Shown here: piece after piece, positions 1 to 12,134 of the stretch
How positions within the stretch are numbered: the stretch's first letter is position 1
Layout: each line of letters begins with the position of its first letter
Origin: Lytechinus pictus
Taxonomy: Eukaryota > Echinodermata > Echinoidea > Temnopleuroida > Toxopneustidae
Assembly (NCBI RefSeq): GCF_037042905.1
Contig: NC_087247.1
Coordinates: 58,737,920-58,801,919, forward strand
Direction: 5' to 3'
Length of the DNA: 64,000 bases
Notes under the pieces: model-generated
What the model was told of the DNA's origin: nothing
The model's database searches: none
Seen by the model: only the letters and a program-made list of their open reading frames with translations
Program-made: the position numbers and the translations under genes

Positions 1-2492
1 GAAGGAAGGAATGAGTATTGGTCACAAAGGGGTGGGATGAACACAAATAATAAAACAATGAAACAGACTAAGGAAGGAGATTGTTAAGAAGTCTATAGTG
101 ATGGACCTTTATTTATTAAAATAACCCTCCTTTTTGTCTTGTGTTTTGTGGTTATTCCTTACATCAATTTCTCAGGGATAGTCTTTAAAAGTACAATATA
201 GTAAGTGTGTAATCTATTGAAAATAATTAAAGGATGCAGACAACCAAATGGAAAATTATATGAAAAGGGTTTTAAGGCCTGAGCAGCAGCTTTGAAATGC
301 ACTTCACAAATAATTATGGCATTTTTACAGTGTTACTTTGAATCATTAGTTTGTGATTAGAAAGTTATTGAATGTGGCAGATAAAGGTTGGGCTGCATAC
401 AAACCCCATCTATTCCCTATAAGATATCTAACAGTTTGTCATTACATATTTATCAAAGTGTTATCACGTTGTCTTGAAATTATAGTGGTTAAAACATTTT
501 GCAGTTACAGAGAATTGAATGACGTGAATGTGGTAAGACAAATGATAATCTGATCAATATTGTTTGATTATTCACTGAGGTGAAATGTTCAGCTTATCAC
601 ATCAAATTCACAAGCTTTCATGTAAAAAAAATCTGCAATGAAAATGGGACAAATTTGCTTTGATGTATTAAAAATGTTATCTTTTTACAATTTAGCCTCA
701 GTATAAATTGAAATATATCACCAAAATAAGTATTTTTATTTTCATCTATGATATTTATATAATAAGGGTCTATCAGCTTGTAAGACAGTCAAACACTTTT
801 CATTCTTGGCATCAATGTCTTGAATTATAACAAATTCATGTAGCTCTATAGATTGTAGGGGGATCTTGCGGTAAGGGGTAAGGACTGCATTGAATTTAAA
901 GATGATGACAAAAGAACTGGTCATTAACTATTACAGGAGGAGATGATTTGTCTTGGGAGACGGAAGGAAACACTCACAAAAGTATTTGATATGAAAGGAT
1001 ATTTACCCTTTGATGATCAGGATGAATGAACTAGGCAAAAAACAAAACATAATTCACAGAGGTCTCAACATTTACTTTTAGTAAGTCTGTAATGTCTGTA
1101 TTTTGTTTATTCATCTTTCATATTTCTTTCCTAGAATTTGTTTATTTTCACCATTCCAGCCCCTTAGGCTTTCATTCTTGCATCATACAAATTTCCATAT
1201 TATCAGTCACTTCTTTTGATTAACATAATCCACTTCTTTACTTTCTTATGATTTCTTACTAATGTTATATGAATGGGAGAGGTTGACAACTCTGTAGGCC
1301 TATATAAAAAGGTAAATTTGAAAGTTTCTTGGTATGACAAGATAATTTTTTTTATGTTGTTTGTCAATGTTTTGAGCATAAAAATATAGACTTAGTTGAA
1401 GGTAGATTGAAAAAAAAAAGTAAATAAATTCAAAGCCAAATCATGTTAGTCAGGAAGAATAGGCCTACAGTGATTTTATATTGGTTGTAAACTATAACTT
1501 AATGTTCATTTAAACATTGTATTTTATACATCTAATTTGCACATATAGCTTTGATATAGAGATTCCAACTGTAGACTTTATTCATTCTGGATTTAACTCT
1601 TTACTGCGGTTTGATAGCAAAGTAAGAACAGGATTTTGTTGCAAGGGAGGGTAGAAAAGGAAGTGGCTCCCAGACATAGGGTAATTAGTACAGAGAGGAT
1701 GAGTTTCTTATATTCTGCAACAAGGAACAATTCATTTGGGAGATCAATATAAATTAATTCAAAATGTCCACTTTTCAGACTGAAATCAATCACAACTGTG
1801 CTGAATATTCAACTTGAGAGGGGGTTTATTTCTAAGATTTTTCACTTATACTTTCTTTAATCCAAGCTGACTGTTTCTTGCTTCAGTGTCTGACTAATTT
1901 CATGTTTGCTCTGTTAATGGCAGTTTGTGAGAAATAGGATTTCTTATTTTTGAAAAAAAATCATATATTACTAAATTTAAAGAATAAAGATAGTTTAGTC
2001 GATATGTTATAATTTGATGTTTGCATTCCGGTTCTAATACAGTTTCTCATTGATGCCTTTGAGGTATGTCTATTTGCTTAGTAAATGCATAGCATTGAAT
2101 ATTATTAAATTGTATATCAAAGCGACAATTATTAGCTCTTCCAAGTCTTGATACCTAATGTAATTATTAAAGTTGGTTTGTATTATTTTAATATGGTCAT
2201 GTATTTGAAGTACCTCACTATATAAAATTCAAAAGAACCTCTATCTTCATGTACATGTATCGTTTATAAGACTGGTCATCAGTAACCCATTAGTAAAAGG
2301 AAAAACAAGATATCTTCCTAGAAAATGGTCATTTTCTAATGTTTTTTCTGTTTTTCTCAGGAAGTTTTATGGCAAGTATCCTTTTCATTTTGGAAGCCTG
2401 TCGTATTGAAATCAAAAGTCTAGACAATTATAGTATCTCATCATTTTCCAGAAAATCTTCACTCATCACATATCACCCGATTTAACCAGGGG
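1..2492. other. Synapsin host intron, left part; nothing recognised
   Basis: A+T-rich sequence with only short chance reading frames. No exon, RNA gene or clear repeat was seen. By position it is part of the large synapsin intron that houses TIMP; the next synapsin exon to the left must lie outside the window. That placement is inference, because I did not find the upstream exon. Confidence 0.6.
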
Positions 2493-2496
2493 AATT

Positions 2497-2966
2497 GGGC
2501 ACACATGAGTATTACAGACCCCCATTCACTCACGTGTTATATCATAGCTCATCAAAAAATCATTAAAAATCAATCCCTCGATAGATTTTGCTTTAATTCA
2601 CTGACATTAGTCACAATTAACAGTACATTAAGACTTGATATGTTAATCAGGTACTTGCCCAGCTCAATCAAAAGTTAAATGGCCTGAAATAAGACTAACC
2701 ATAATTTCGGCCAGTTCATTGCCAGAAAAACCAGAACTGCATTGTGGGTAATAATAATTAAAATGAAATACAAAAATGCAGTCGAGCCTCCCCAAACGCC
2801 TTAATTATGAAAGAGTATGAACATAGCATTATCTATATTGTTTTTCTTTTGATATACAAACATTTGATCTATTTTTAATGAATTATTTTAATCAATAAAG
2901 TCATGTGATCTTTACTTACGCCTGTCCGACATGCTTTGCGCGCAGATGAATTACTCTCGTGTGCCC
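2497..2966 (+). repeat. 470-bp terminal-inverted-repeat element, copy 1
   Basis: Starts GGGCACACATGAGT and ends with the near complement ACTCTCGTGTGCCC, so it has imperfect inverted ends of about 14 bp. It differs from copy 2 at only about four positions by eye, so duplication was recent. Flanks are AATT on the left and TATA on the right. It is non-coding and looks like a MITE with a 4-bp target duplication. Confidence 0.75.
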
Positions 2967-3974
2967 TATACTGAGGGTCAAATGTCAAAAAGTCAAAAAA
3001 TTTGGTCTCAAAAGAAAGAGTGGGTTCTCCTGAATAGATTGATACCTTGCATTCAATACCTATATATAATCTGACTAAACGTGTTAAAAGAAAAGAAAAC
3101 GTCTCATTAGACACCTCTCACTTTAATGTAAAAATGCAGTGTTCCATTCATATATTTTGTGCGCTTTCTATGGTATTGCAGCTACAAATTCTACTTGCTT
3201 GATGTCCATCAATGAGCTAAATATGAATTGTGTGGATTTACAACTTCTTGTTTACATGTTTAATTTTGTTCGAGGTGATTTGTTACCTTTGTATTCGCAT
3301 AAAAATAAACAAAGTAAATAACAGAAAATTGATAACAAACAAAGAGTGAAAGCATTTCTATTGCTCATTTCGCCTCTCTTCCTCATTATAACCGTTAATT
3401 TGGAGGAAGAAGGGGGGAGCAGGGTGCTATAGGCATCAACCCCGCCCTGCTTACAAGCCAGGAGGATGAGGTGTGTACCCCGACTCAGCTCCACCCCCCC
3501 TTCCTCCCGTAGCTTTCAACGAATTGAATAGTATTCAAGTGCGCAATCGATGATGTATAACATCTGACCGAGACAAGTTTATGTATTTTAATGTTTTGTT
3601 CATCTTTCTTTCTCTGCGTGCTCTAAATATTGAAAATAGGAATCCTGATGATAATTAGAAGTTATTTATCATCTTGAAATCCCTACTTATTTCATTTCAC
3701 ACTCTCAAACCAACCAGATCTGATCTCCTATTAGCAGTAGAGAAACTCACATTTCTGCATGATAAATGATAACAAGCATTGAATATACATTTTAAAGCGT
3801 CATTTCAGCATCGTAAGCGATAAATGCACTAAATGCCGAGTTACATACTAATCAACTGTTGTCAAACATAACCTATCACTTTGCATAATCCTGTTTGAAG
3901 CATTCTCACCACCGATTTCTAGCAGACTACGCCCAGCCATAGCAACGACAGTGTAGAAGTGTAGTCACGCTATA

Positions 3975-4444
3975 GGGCACACATGAGTATTACAGACCCC
4001 CATTCACTCACGTGTTATATCATAGCTCATCAAAAAATCATTAAAAATCAATCCCTCGATAGATTTTGCTTTAATTCACTGACATTAGTCACAATTAACA
4101 GTACATTAAGACTTGATATGTTAATCAGGTACTTGCCCAGCTCAATCAAAAGTTAAATGGCCTGAAATAAGACTAACCATAATTTCGGCCAGTTCATTGC
4201 CAGAAAAACCAGAACTGCATTGTGGGTAATAATAATTAAAATGAAATACAAAAATGCAGTCGAGCCTCCCCAAATGCCTTAATTATGAAAGAGTATGAAC
4301 ATAGCATTATCTCTATTGTTTTTCTTTTGATATACAAACATTTGATCTATTTTTAATGGATTATTTTAATCAATAAAGTCATGTGATCTTTACTTACGCC
4401 TGTCCGACATGCTTTGCACGCAGATGAATTACTCTCGTGTGCCC
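3975..4444 (+). repeat. 470-bp terminal-inverted-repeat element, copy 2
   Basis: Same length and orientation as copy 1. Differences seen by eye include C to T in the CCCCAAACGCC stretch, A to C in ATCTATATTG, A to G in TTAATGAATT and G to A in TTTGCGCGCAG. Flanks are TATA on the left and AATT on the right, the mirror image of copy 1. Confidence 0.75.
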
Positions 4445-4448
4445 AATT

Positions 4449-5375
4449 GAGACAGTACTGACTATTACCAATGAGGGCAGTCTTCATATTGTTGGGATGC
4501 AGGAAGTATAGTCCACAATTTTCGGCGTCACGCGCGTAAAACATTCCCCATAGACTTGTGTGTTAAAATGGCACTTTTGAAAAATTCATAAAAAATTAAC
4601 TTGAAATTAGAGGGTCGAATGTTTACAACCATTGGATAGGATATATATCAGACATTCCATATCTGACCAGAGAAGGGTATCATAGCCAGCTCATTTTAAA
4701 AATAAATTGCCATTTATGAAGATAACTATGATGGGATCAAATTTATCAACTGAAACAGTAAAATAGCCCTAATTCTTCCGCCAGTCAAAAAATAGTTCCA
4801 AAGTCATTTGATATCTTCCCAATTTGGGCAAAGGAAGTTCAGTAGTTACCATTTCTAGAATCAGTGTTAGATTTTTAATTATATTCATACACTTTTGTCA
4901 ATCAGCAATATTAAATTGAAAAAAATTCCAATGGGTTGGGTCGAACGAATATCTTTAGCCCTCCTGTTGTAATTAGGCTCATGGAACCTTTCTGAAAATA
5001 GGATTAAGTCTCCTTTGCTCATCATCAAAACTCCTTTATACAATTTATCTTTTCCAATTGTATTGATTACTCAATAATCAAAAAGGTTGAGGCATGATGA
5101 CATTAATTACTTCTCAACTCATTTTATTGAGATCTATCTGCTGCTTTTTCTTTGATAGACATGTTAGAGGATTTTCACAGAATTCTGAAGGTTTTCACAT
5201 CCCATACGTATATTTACATCCCTTACGTATTTCTCTTAATTGTCAGGCAATGCCACTGAATCAATTGGCAATTTCCATGATTATATAACCCAACTACATT
5301 TTGGCAAAAATGTGTGATGGTTGTGCTTAGTTCCATCATTTGTCCACTGATGATTAGTATTCATTTATATATATA
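4449..5375. other. Intronic sequence between two mobile elements
   Basis: No gene seen. The stretch around 4520-4560 (GTCACGCGCGTAAAACATTC) is more G+C-rich than its surroundings and looks like old repeat sequence, but no ends could be defined. Confidence 0.4.
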
Positions 5376-5722
5376 CACAACAAAAAAAGTAAGTCCCCCC
5401 TAAATCAAATTGCTGTAACTTTTGAACAGAATTATTTTGAGATATGATATTTCGTAAGTGTTTTTTTACACTCATTAAGCAACTCATGGAGAAAAATGAG
5501 ATTGATCGGTTGAGTCATGCATGAGTAATTAAAGATTGAATTAAAAATGACCATTTTTGAAAGTCACAAGAGTCGTTTTTCAGATTGTGCAAATACAAAG
5601 TTGGGCAAAAGTTGTTTTTAGGTGAATTTTTTGGTGTTATGCTGTTTTACTATCCATCATTTAGCCACTCCACATACAATTTTGATATCGTATGTTCATG
5701 GTTGAGTGAGCACAATGTATTG

Positions 5723-5903
5723 CAGGGGCCCGGGCCGCGGAAGCGGGGGAGGCTTCAGCCCCCCACTTTTTTCCAAAAGCATTTACAAAAATGTAAAAAT
5801 GACCATACGTTCATGATTTTTTTTGCATGGTCGGCCCCCCCCCCCACACACACTTTTGGCTCAGCCCCCCCCCCCCTCTTTGAAAACCGTTCCGCGGCCC
5901 CTG
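5723..5903. mobile_element. Nested 181-bp MITE with CAGGGGC ends
   Basis: Begins CAGGGGCCCGGGCCGCGGAA and ends GTTCCGCGGCCCCTG, near-complementary G+C-rich termini. TATTG flanks both sides (5718-5722, 5904-5908), a likely 5-bp target duplication. CAGGG...CCCTG ends recall hAT-type MITEs, but an 8-bp duplication is not seen. Internal C runs and CACACA are low complexity. It interrupts the larger 5376-7464 element and is therefore younger. Confidence 0.65.
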
Positions 5904-5980
5904 TATTGTGACGTATCATCATAGGGGTTTATGGAAGTATCCTCTACAACTTGTTAGATCATGTTAAAATTTGAAAATGT

Positions 5981-6039
5981 TGGTGGCTCCCCCCATTATA
6001 GGCCCCTCCCCGTATTAAAATTCTGGATCCACCACTGAT
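5981..6039. repeat. Solo end fragment of another element
   Basis: The stretch from GGTGGCTCCCCCC to CTGGATCCACCACTG has partially inverted G+C-rich ends (GTGG / CCAC) unlike the surrounding A+T-rich DNA. A similar fragment, GGGATGGATCCAGTATTTAG, lies at about 33990. Probably a remnant; weak support. Confidence 0.3.
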
Positions 6040-7294
6040 TTGTCCATAAATTAGACTGATCATGAGAAATTGTAAGGAAAATAATACTTTTATGCAGTAT
6101 AAAGAGTATTCATTTCTAAGTTTTCGAATGTGCTCGCTCAACCATGAAAATGTTTAAAGTTCGAAAAGTGTGTAGTGATAGAAATGATGGATGATAAAAA
6201 TAACAGCAATTAAAGTCACATTTGAAACCGATTTTGCCCCCAATTACCCTTTAAAATGAGTCTGTGACATTGACAATACCAATTTTCCCACTTTGATGCG
6301 TGCTCACTCATCCATAAATAAACAATTCGATTTCATTTTTGCTCAGAATTCTGCCCATAGGTTGATAAACATTACTGCCAAATGACATTGCTAAAGACAG
6401 CCTTGAAAAAAAGTTCCACCATATTGAATAAGAGGTTACTTATTCTTAAACATATGCACCCATAATGTACACAAGTCTATGGGAGAGGAAGTCAAAATTT
6501 TAACAAATATGAAATGAGGGTCTGTTTCATGGACGGATTTTGTTACTTCTGCCAACAGTTATTTCATGAAACTTCGCATATGGCTTCAGAGTAACATTAT
6601 CCAAAAGGCGCGCACACCAAAATAACCATTCGATACGGCACAATGTGGGGCCAAGGCCTTAAACTTTCATCTAATTTGCATAATTTTCGAATATTGTGTG
6701 CTCACTGATGCATTAAACATCGGGATTTTCATAAAAATCAAATCAAATGAACTATGCAAAGAGGTTTGTGACATATATCCATAGTTACGAATTGCATTTT
6801 TTCAAATAACCTAAAAAAGAGCGAATCACTTTCCACATGTTCATTTAAGCGTGAATGTTTACATAAACGCCTTTGAATCATTGAAGCATGTTAATTGGTC
6901 ATGAACATAACGAAAAAGCTGAGAAAAGATCATTTTTAGTTACCAAAATGAAACAATACTTGCCTATGATATTTGAAAATCGTATTTTTTGTTTTCAATA
7001 AATGTTCATTGAACCGTGAAACGATGAATATTGTTGAAGAAACTCTTCCCAAAAATAACTGTCATCATATTCTTTCATTTTTATGGATAGAAATGTGTAA
7101 AAATCCAATTATAGCAAATTTCGACTTGTGTTTATTCAACCGTGAAATTTAGCCAAAAAAGTTGTATCGTCTTTTAGAAAGTACCTTTTACAAGCCTTCT
7201 GACTATTTCTCATGATAAGAATGTGGAATTAGTTCCAATAAAATGGAATCAAAGTCGTGATATTTGGCTTGTGACTTTTGAAAAGTGACATGTT

Positions 7295-7656
7295 TGCCTT
7301 CTGACAGTGCTCACTGAAGCATGACGAAAAATACGTCCATAACATTTACTCAGAGGGTAGCCTAGAAAATTACCTACACGCTCATGTAAAAATATATTAA
7401 AAACTCGCATTGGTTCGGAAATTATTGATGTTTGTTTAAGGGGGGACTTACTTTTTTTGTTGTGTATAGATCAAGTGCCTTCTGACAGTGCTCACTGAAG
7501 CATGACGAAAAATACGTCCATAACATTTACTCAGAGGGTAGCCTAGAAAATTACCTACACGCTCATGTAAAAATATATTAAAAACTCGCATTGGTTCGGA
7601 AATTATTGATGTTTGTTTAAGGGGGGACTTACTTTTTTTGTTGTGTATAGATCAAG
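7295..7656. repeat. Tandem duplication of the element's right end (2 x 181 bp)
   Basis: 7295-7475 and 7476-7656 are identical by eye over 181 bp. Each copy begins TGCCTTCTGACAGTGCTCAC and includes the entire right inverted terminus plus about 12 bp of flank ending GATCAAG. The duplication therefore includes host DNA beyond the transposon and arose after insertion. Confidence 0.85.
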
Positions 7657-10490
7657 TCTGGACAGTAGAGATTAAGTTAATATCTTTGAGCAGTTTTTCT
7701 TTCATGGGGAGGGGGGGGGGGGTAAATGCAATCATGGCAGTTTTTCACATCTCTTGCTTCTATCCTTATATGAGAAAAGGTTAGTGTACCAATCGTTAAC
7801 TTCCAGCATTATATAACCTTTGTAAAAAAATATGATAAATATTCATTGGCTTTCTTGCATTGTCAATTGAAGGTTGAAAAATTACTTAGAATTGCTTCAG
7901 GTATGTTGGAATGACCACTCATAAGGATTTGACTGTCTAATTCATTGCGGTGAAGCCTCTTGACGTAGATAGGAGTCCTTCTGTATCTGATTATTGGTGA
8001 AGGATCAAGGAAAGCTGGGGTTTATTACTTATATGTAAGTTTTCAACCTTACCCTTTCATTCAAACTAATAACGTCCACTCCTTGATCTATTTCTAGGTA
8101 AAATTGCATCAATGTATTAACAAATTATTAATAATGGAACATTTGAGAAAGAAATGTCTCTTTTCATTAGGCTCTTGTGGTAATACGTTTGTCCTTTGGT
8201 GTCATTCCCCATACAAAGGTATTGAATAGTAGGATGAATTTAATGCTTGATAAAAAATTATAGCAGATGCTTAACATAATTATGTTGCATACTTCATTGG
8301 CAAAAAACAAAACTTGCTGTCTATTTAAAAACCATTCATATATTTATCAGGACATCATAATTCATTACCCTTTGTGATCTCTCATTTGTTTCTTTTTAAT
8401 TATGTGAATACAAACAAGTATCAAATTTCAGTACATTGAGGACAATAACATCATACAATTCATACATTTTGCTGGTCATGGTTATTGGCTTTGTTTGTTT
8501 TTAAAGTATGACATTTGAATGTAATACACACGCAAACTAGATACTTTTCATCACACCTATTCCCACCGGATATGCTCTTTTTACATATTTTTTTTTTCTC
8601 TCTCTCTCTCTCTCTCTCTCTGTTTCTTCATGTTCTTTTGGGGATATTGAATATCTCTTGTCTCCTCTTCCAGTGAAAACATATTTTTATAAACTTTTAT
8701 ACATTTATCATTGCATCTTGACAGTTTCATTTATCTCTTGGTTATTTTCAATATTGGTATTCTTTATCAATTCTATTTCATTATTTCCTTTCATTCTAAG
8801 GATAGTCCTTTAAACAGAGTTGCTTTTCAAAGGGAGGTTTAAGCTCTTATCAATAGTTGATTCTTTTTATTCATTTCTTTGTTAATTTGTTTTAGAACAT
8901 AGATTTATCTGGGATTTAGAATGAAGTTGGTCTGCATTACTATGAGCTAGGAATATGTTCAATAATCAATTTCTTTCTTTACTCGCTGTCTTGATTGTCA
9001 TTTTCTGTTTAGAGGGCAGCATGCCCATAATCAGAAATGGGAAGGTTGATGTATCAAAATGGTTTTAAGTGTAACCAATTGAGTCAGACTATAGATTTCC
9101 ATAACCAACAACGAATAACACAGATATCAGACATTTTCGTAAAATAAGACACTTGAGTCTCAATACAGTCATAAAAAATTCAAAAAGATGGGAAAGGAAA
9201 ACCTTGGAGTTGGGCTAACAGTGTGTGAGAATGTTTGACCATATTTCCTTTGTTTAACCACTCTAGATTAATGCTTTAAGGAAGTAAAAGATGAGTATGC
9301 CCTCTGTTGATGAGATCATTACAATAATGGTGATTTACTTGGCTTTTTTTAGCATACACCTGTAATTTATCCATCCATGGGCAATGCATTTTGGACAAGC
9401 ATGTGCCAAAAAAAATTGTGTGACTTATTTGTTTACATTAAATTCATTTATACCAAATATTCATATATGTATCATACATAAATGATAAAAATTATTCTTT
9501 TATGATTTTGCCATTTGATAAAGTTTTAGTGATAATTTTATTGTCATCAATGCTTTTCCAGATTTCTTCACACTTTAAATGACTGAAAATATGGTTATTC
9601 TTATTTCAGACTTGATGAATTGTTTTAAGCGGATGAATTATCTGATGAACATTCCTAGAGCTGTACTTTAAACGATGATGATGATTCCTCTCAGTAGATA
9701 AAGATATCTGTAGATGGTTGTTTTTTTCTAGGATTTTATTATGAGCTGTGATTTATCATAGGACTGAATGAGTGTATGAATTACTTTTTTGTGCCCTTCA
9801 GCTTTAGACCTAGTTTTTAGTTTTCAAGAGTGATCATATCATTAAAAAAATGATGTCCTCTTTAGTAATTTATTTGAGCGAATAAATTTGAATTGTGTTA
9901 TTCAACAAATAAGTTAGTTTTAGGGTTCTTTGCTTCCCTTTCCATTCTTGATTGTAATTTAATTTATACTTAAATGGGAATTCCACCTATCCTATATAAA
10001 GACAAGTTGTTCAAAAGAAACTCTTCAAGAGTTGTCCCTTAAATTTTCACAGTATACTCATTAAGTCGCGAATTTGAAATTTACACAGTGAAAATCATCT
10101 TGAATTTTAAACTTTCAATTCTAAATTCTTACAAGTCTTTCATTACCAAGGTTGGCTTTTTCTTTCAGTGTTTATGTTTAGTTAACAGTTTCCATTATTG
10201 AATTCTTTTTCTCTTGTGATTCTATCCATCTGCTTACATCATATGTGTTTCATTTTTCTCTTGATGTATTTCTCTTTTATCATCCCCTATTTCATTTCTA
10301 TTTCACTCCTTTTTCTTTATCTATTCTTTTCATGATTTCACTCCCACATTTTGTTCATCTCCACCATACCTTTTTATCTTAATCTTTCTCTTTCTCCATT
10401 TTCTCTCTCTCTATCTTTCTTCTCTTTATATCCCTATTTATCTCTCTCACACAAATTACATTTTCAAAAAATAAGTCTTAGTCTATAAAT
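7657..10490. other. Intronic sequence, no gene seen
   Basis: A+T-rich, with a G run near 7707-7720, a (CT)n microsatellite at 8597-8622 and scattered T-rich tracts. No exon of synapsin or any other protein was recognised on either strand. Confidence 0.55.
8597..8622. repeat. (CT)n microsatellite
   Basis: About 13 uninterrupted CT units follow a run of ten T. Simple-sequence repeat. Confidence 0.9.
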
Positions 10491-11921
10491 TGAGTCAACA
10501 GATTTAACGACCACTTTGATGTTTATTCAACCATTTATTTACAAAATATATATAAACACTGTGCAAAAATTGGCACTTTCATATTTACACTGTTTACATC
10601 TGTACAACAATTAGGTAAAGAAAATAATATTTAGTACATATTTACACATTTCCATTGGAAAAACAAGCTAAAATAATGCAGAAGAAAAGGCAGGAAATGT
10701 TAATGATGGTCTCTTCTCTATAGAAATGTAGAACTTTTTACTCATTCTATATGAATACAAGTGAGTAGAAAGGGAAGGCACATTTTTTACATTAATTTAA
10801 AGAATTATCAACATGTTTACAAACACTGAATGACATTAAAAAGCTACATCATATAATGATAGCAGTTTAAGCTGATGACCTTGTTATTTGTTCTGAAATT
10901 GCGTATGTTTCGAGTTCATAAAACATCCAGTCAATCACTGAGTACAATAAGAAATTTAAGATGGCGATGGGAGTAAGATATATATGTGATACTTAAAAAA
11001 CCAAACAGATGTAAGTTGACATTACTGAGATTATCGAGACTTACATTATTTTGTTGCAATGGATCAAACTGAAAAAAAAGATCAAGTAGAGTTTATTTTC
11101 ATATTGTAATACCCTTAAAAATAAATTGAAACACATTTGTAGCTTAGCTCACATTGTTGATAAGAGATGATTTAGGGCCTACTGCTTATAAAAAAAAACA
11201 TAAACCAACTTAAATGCATGATTCGCATGGGTTTTAAAGGATTTAATATTAGATCTCTGATGTGAATATAAGCTTACGAAATAGCTTGCCTTATTTTGTT
11301 AAAGATCTATATTTTGAAATACAATCTAGGTAAATGCTCAAGCTACATAACATGGATATAATATGCTTAAGGATATACTTTATATTTCAGTTTCAATACT
11401 GGAATGCTCAAAACATTTGTGGATAGCTTACATATATATCATTTGGTCTCAATATTTTTATTACAGGTTCAAGTTCATACCTATATGGGTAGAGTGATAA
11501 TATCAAAAATTACATAATATGAGGAAGACTACATTTATTTCCAGATCTTTATCATGAATACTGTTTATATTTAGATGCCATTTGATTGGAATCACACATG
11601 TCAAGGGGGTTATCTTTCTTAGATGGATTCTTCTTACAATGGTTTTATATTGAAAATGATATATTCAATTTATCATTTCATATCTGAATATTGATCACAC
11701 ACTTAACAGCACAATTACACTTTTATTAAGAATTTTTAACAAAGGCCAGGACATCAAACACTGGGAAAATAAAATTCAATTGCATAACCCGGCCTCTCAA
11801 CTCAGCTTAATTTTCTTAAAATAAATTCTTCTCCTGTGCATGTCATTACTGCTTCATCCTCAATTTAGCAAGTACAATATCACAATAAAGATAAACTGCG
11901 TGTTATAAGTCTGGTATAATA
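10491..11921 (-). other. TIMP 3' flank, probably partly 3' UTR
   Basis: Lies directly downstream of the TIMP stop codon on the minus strand. There is no coding potential. Candidate minus-strand polyadenylation hexamers (AATAAA, TTTATT on the plus strand) occur at 11722-11727, near 11455 and near 10523. Sequence alone cannot say which is used. Confidence 0.4.
11722..11727 (-). terminator. Candidate TIMP polyadenylation signal
   Basis: The first canonical AATAAA seen downstream of the TIMP stop (TTTATT on plus), about 195 bp after it. Such hexamers are common in A+T-rich DNA, so this is only a candidate. Confidence 0.25.
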
Positions 11922-12134
11922 TTATTTCACTCTGTTTTGCTGTGATAATGCACGATTTCTGTAACATCCTTTGAAACCAAAAGAATTGAACCATCCACAG
12001 CTTCCATTACCCAGTCTGATACATCTAGAATGTTTGGCTTCACATTGGTCATCTCCATAGCCAATCCCTGCAACATCCCACATACATGATGTAGGACTCC
12101 GCTGCTTACAATGCCCATTGAAACAAAGATTGAT
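11922..12134 (-). CDS. TIMP: TIMP exon 4 (C-terminal domain, stop)
   Basis: The acceptor TTTCAG ends at 12135. 71 codons in phase 0 end in TAA (11922-11924). They read INLCFNGHCKQRSP, TSCMWD, DDQCEAKHSRC, GSCGWFN and FKGCYRNR. The Cys spacing and the TSCMW and GSCGW motifs match the TIMP C-terminal subdomain. DDQC and FKGC are extra to the usual pattern. Confidence 0.94.
   Translation of the reverse strand: MNLCFNGHCKQRSPTSCMWDVAGIGYGDDQCEAKHSRCIRLGNGSCGWFNSFGFKGCYRNRALSQQNRVK

Larger units (their letters stand above)
2493..4448. mobile_element. Composite insertion: two direct 470-bp repeats around a 1-kb core, AATT at both outer ends
   Basis: Two direct copies of a 470-bp sequence (2497-2966 and 3975-4444) bracket a 1,008-bp core (2967-3974). 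The outer junctions both read AATT (2493-2496, 4445-4448), like a 4-bp target duplication of the whole unit. The inner junctions both read TATA (2967-2970, 3971-3974). The core has no credible coding sequence. The layout resembles LTR-internal-LTR, but the repeat ends are GGGCACAC...GTGTGCCC rather than TG...CA, and I see no primer-binding site or polypurine tract. A composite of two DNA transposons, or integration of a circle by recombination, fits better. Confidence 0.7.
5376..7464. mobile_element. Non-autonomous Tc1/mariner-type element, 2.09 kb
   Basis: The left end CACAACAAAAAAAGTAAGTC (from 5376) is the reverse complement of the right end GACTTACTTTTTTTGTTGTG (to 7464), and the match continues into the C/G run for about 28 bp. 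Both ends abut TA, the target duplication of Tc1/mariner elements. No transposase frame survives. The interior carries about nine spaced copies of a degenerate motif, TGYTCAYTSAANCRTGAA, in both orientations, plus nested insertions. The right end is present twice because of a 181-bp tandem duplication, giving an alternative end at 7645. Class assignment rests on ends and TA only. Confidence 0.75.
5695..7506. repeat. Degenerate 18-bp motif repeated through the element
   Basis: Copies of TGYTCAYTSAANCRTGAA occur at 5695-5713 (reverse orientation), 6131-6148, 6301-6316, 6699-6717, 6839-6856, 7003-7020, 7129-7146, 7308-7325 and 7489-7506. Each is a partial inverted repeat of the type TTCA...TGAA. 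Spacing is irregular, about 125-435 bp. Multiple subterminal motifs of this kind often bind a transposase, but that role is inference here. Confidence 0.55.

Noticed and set aside
2493-4448. LTR retrotransposon
   Set aside because: Direct repeats and 4-bp duplication fit, but the ends are GGGCACAC...GTGTGCCC, the core is 1 kb without gag or pol, and no primer-binding site or polypurine tract was seen.
5585-5911. 108-codon plus frame
   Set aside because: Runs across the junction of the Tc1-type element and its nested MITE; an artefact of repeat sequence.
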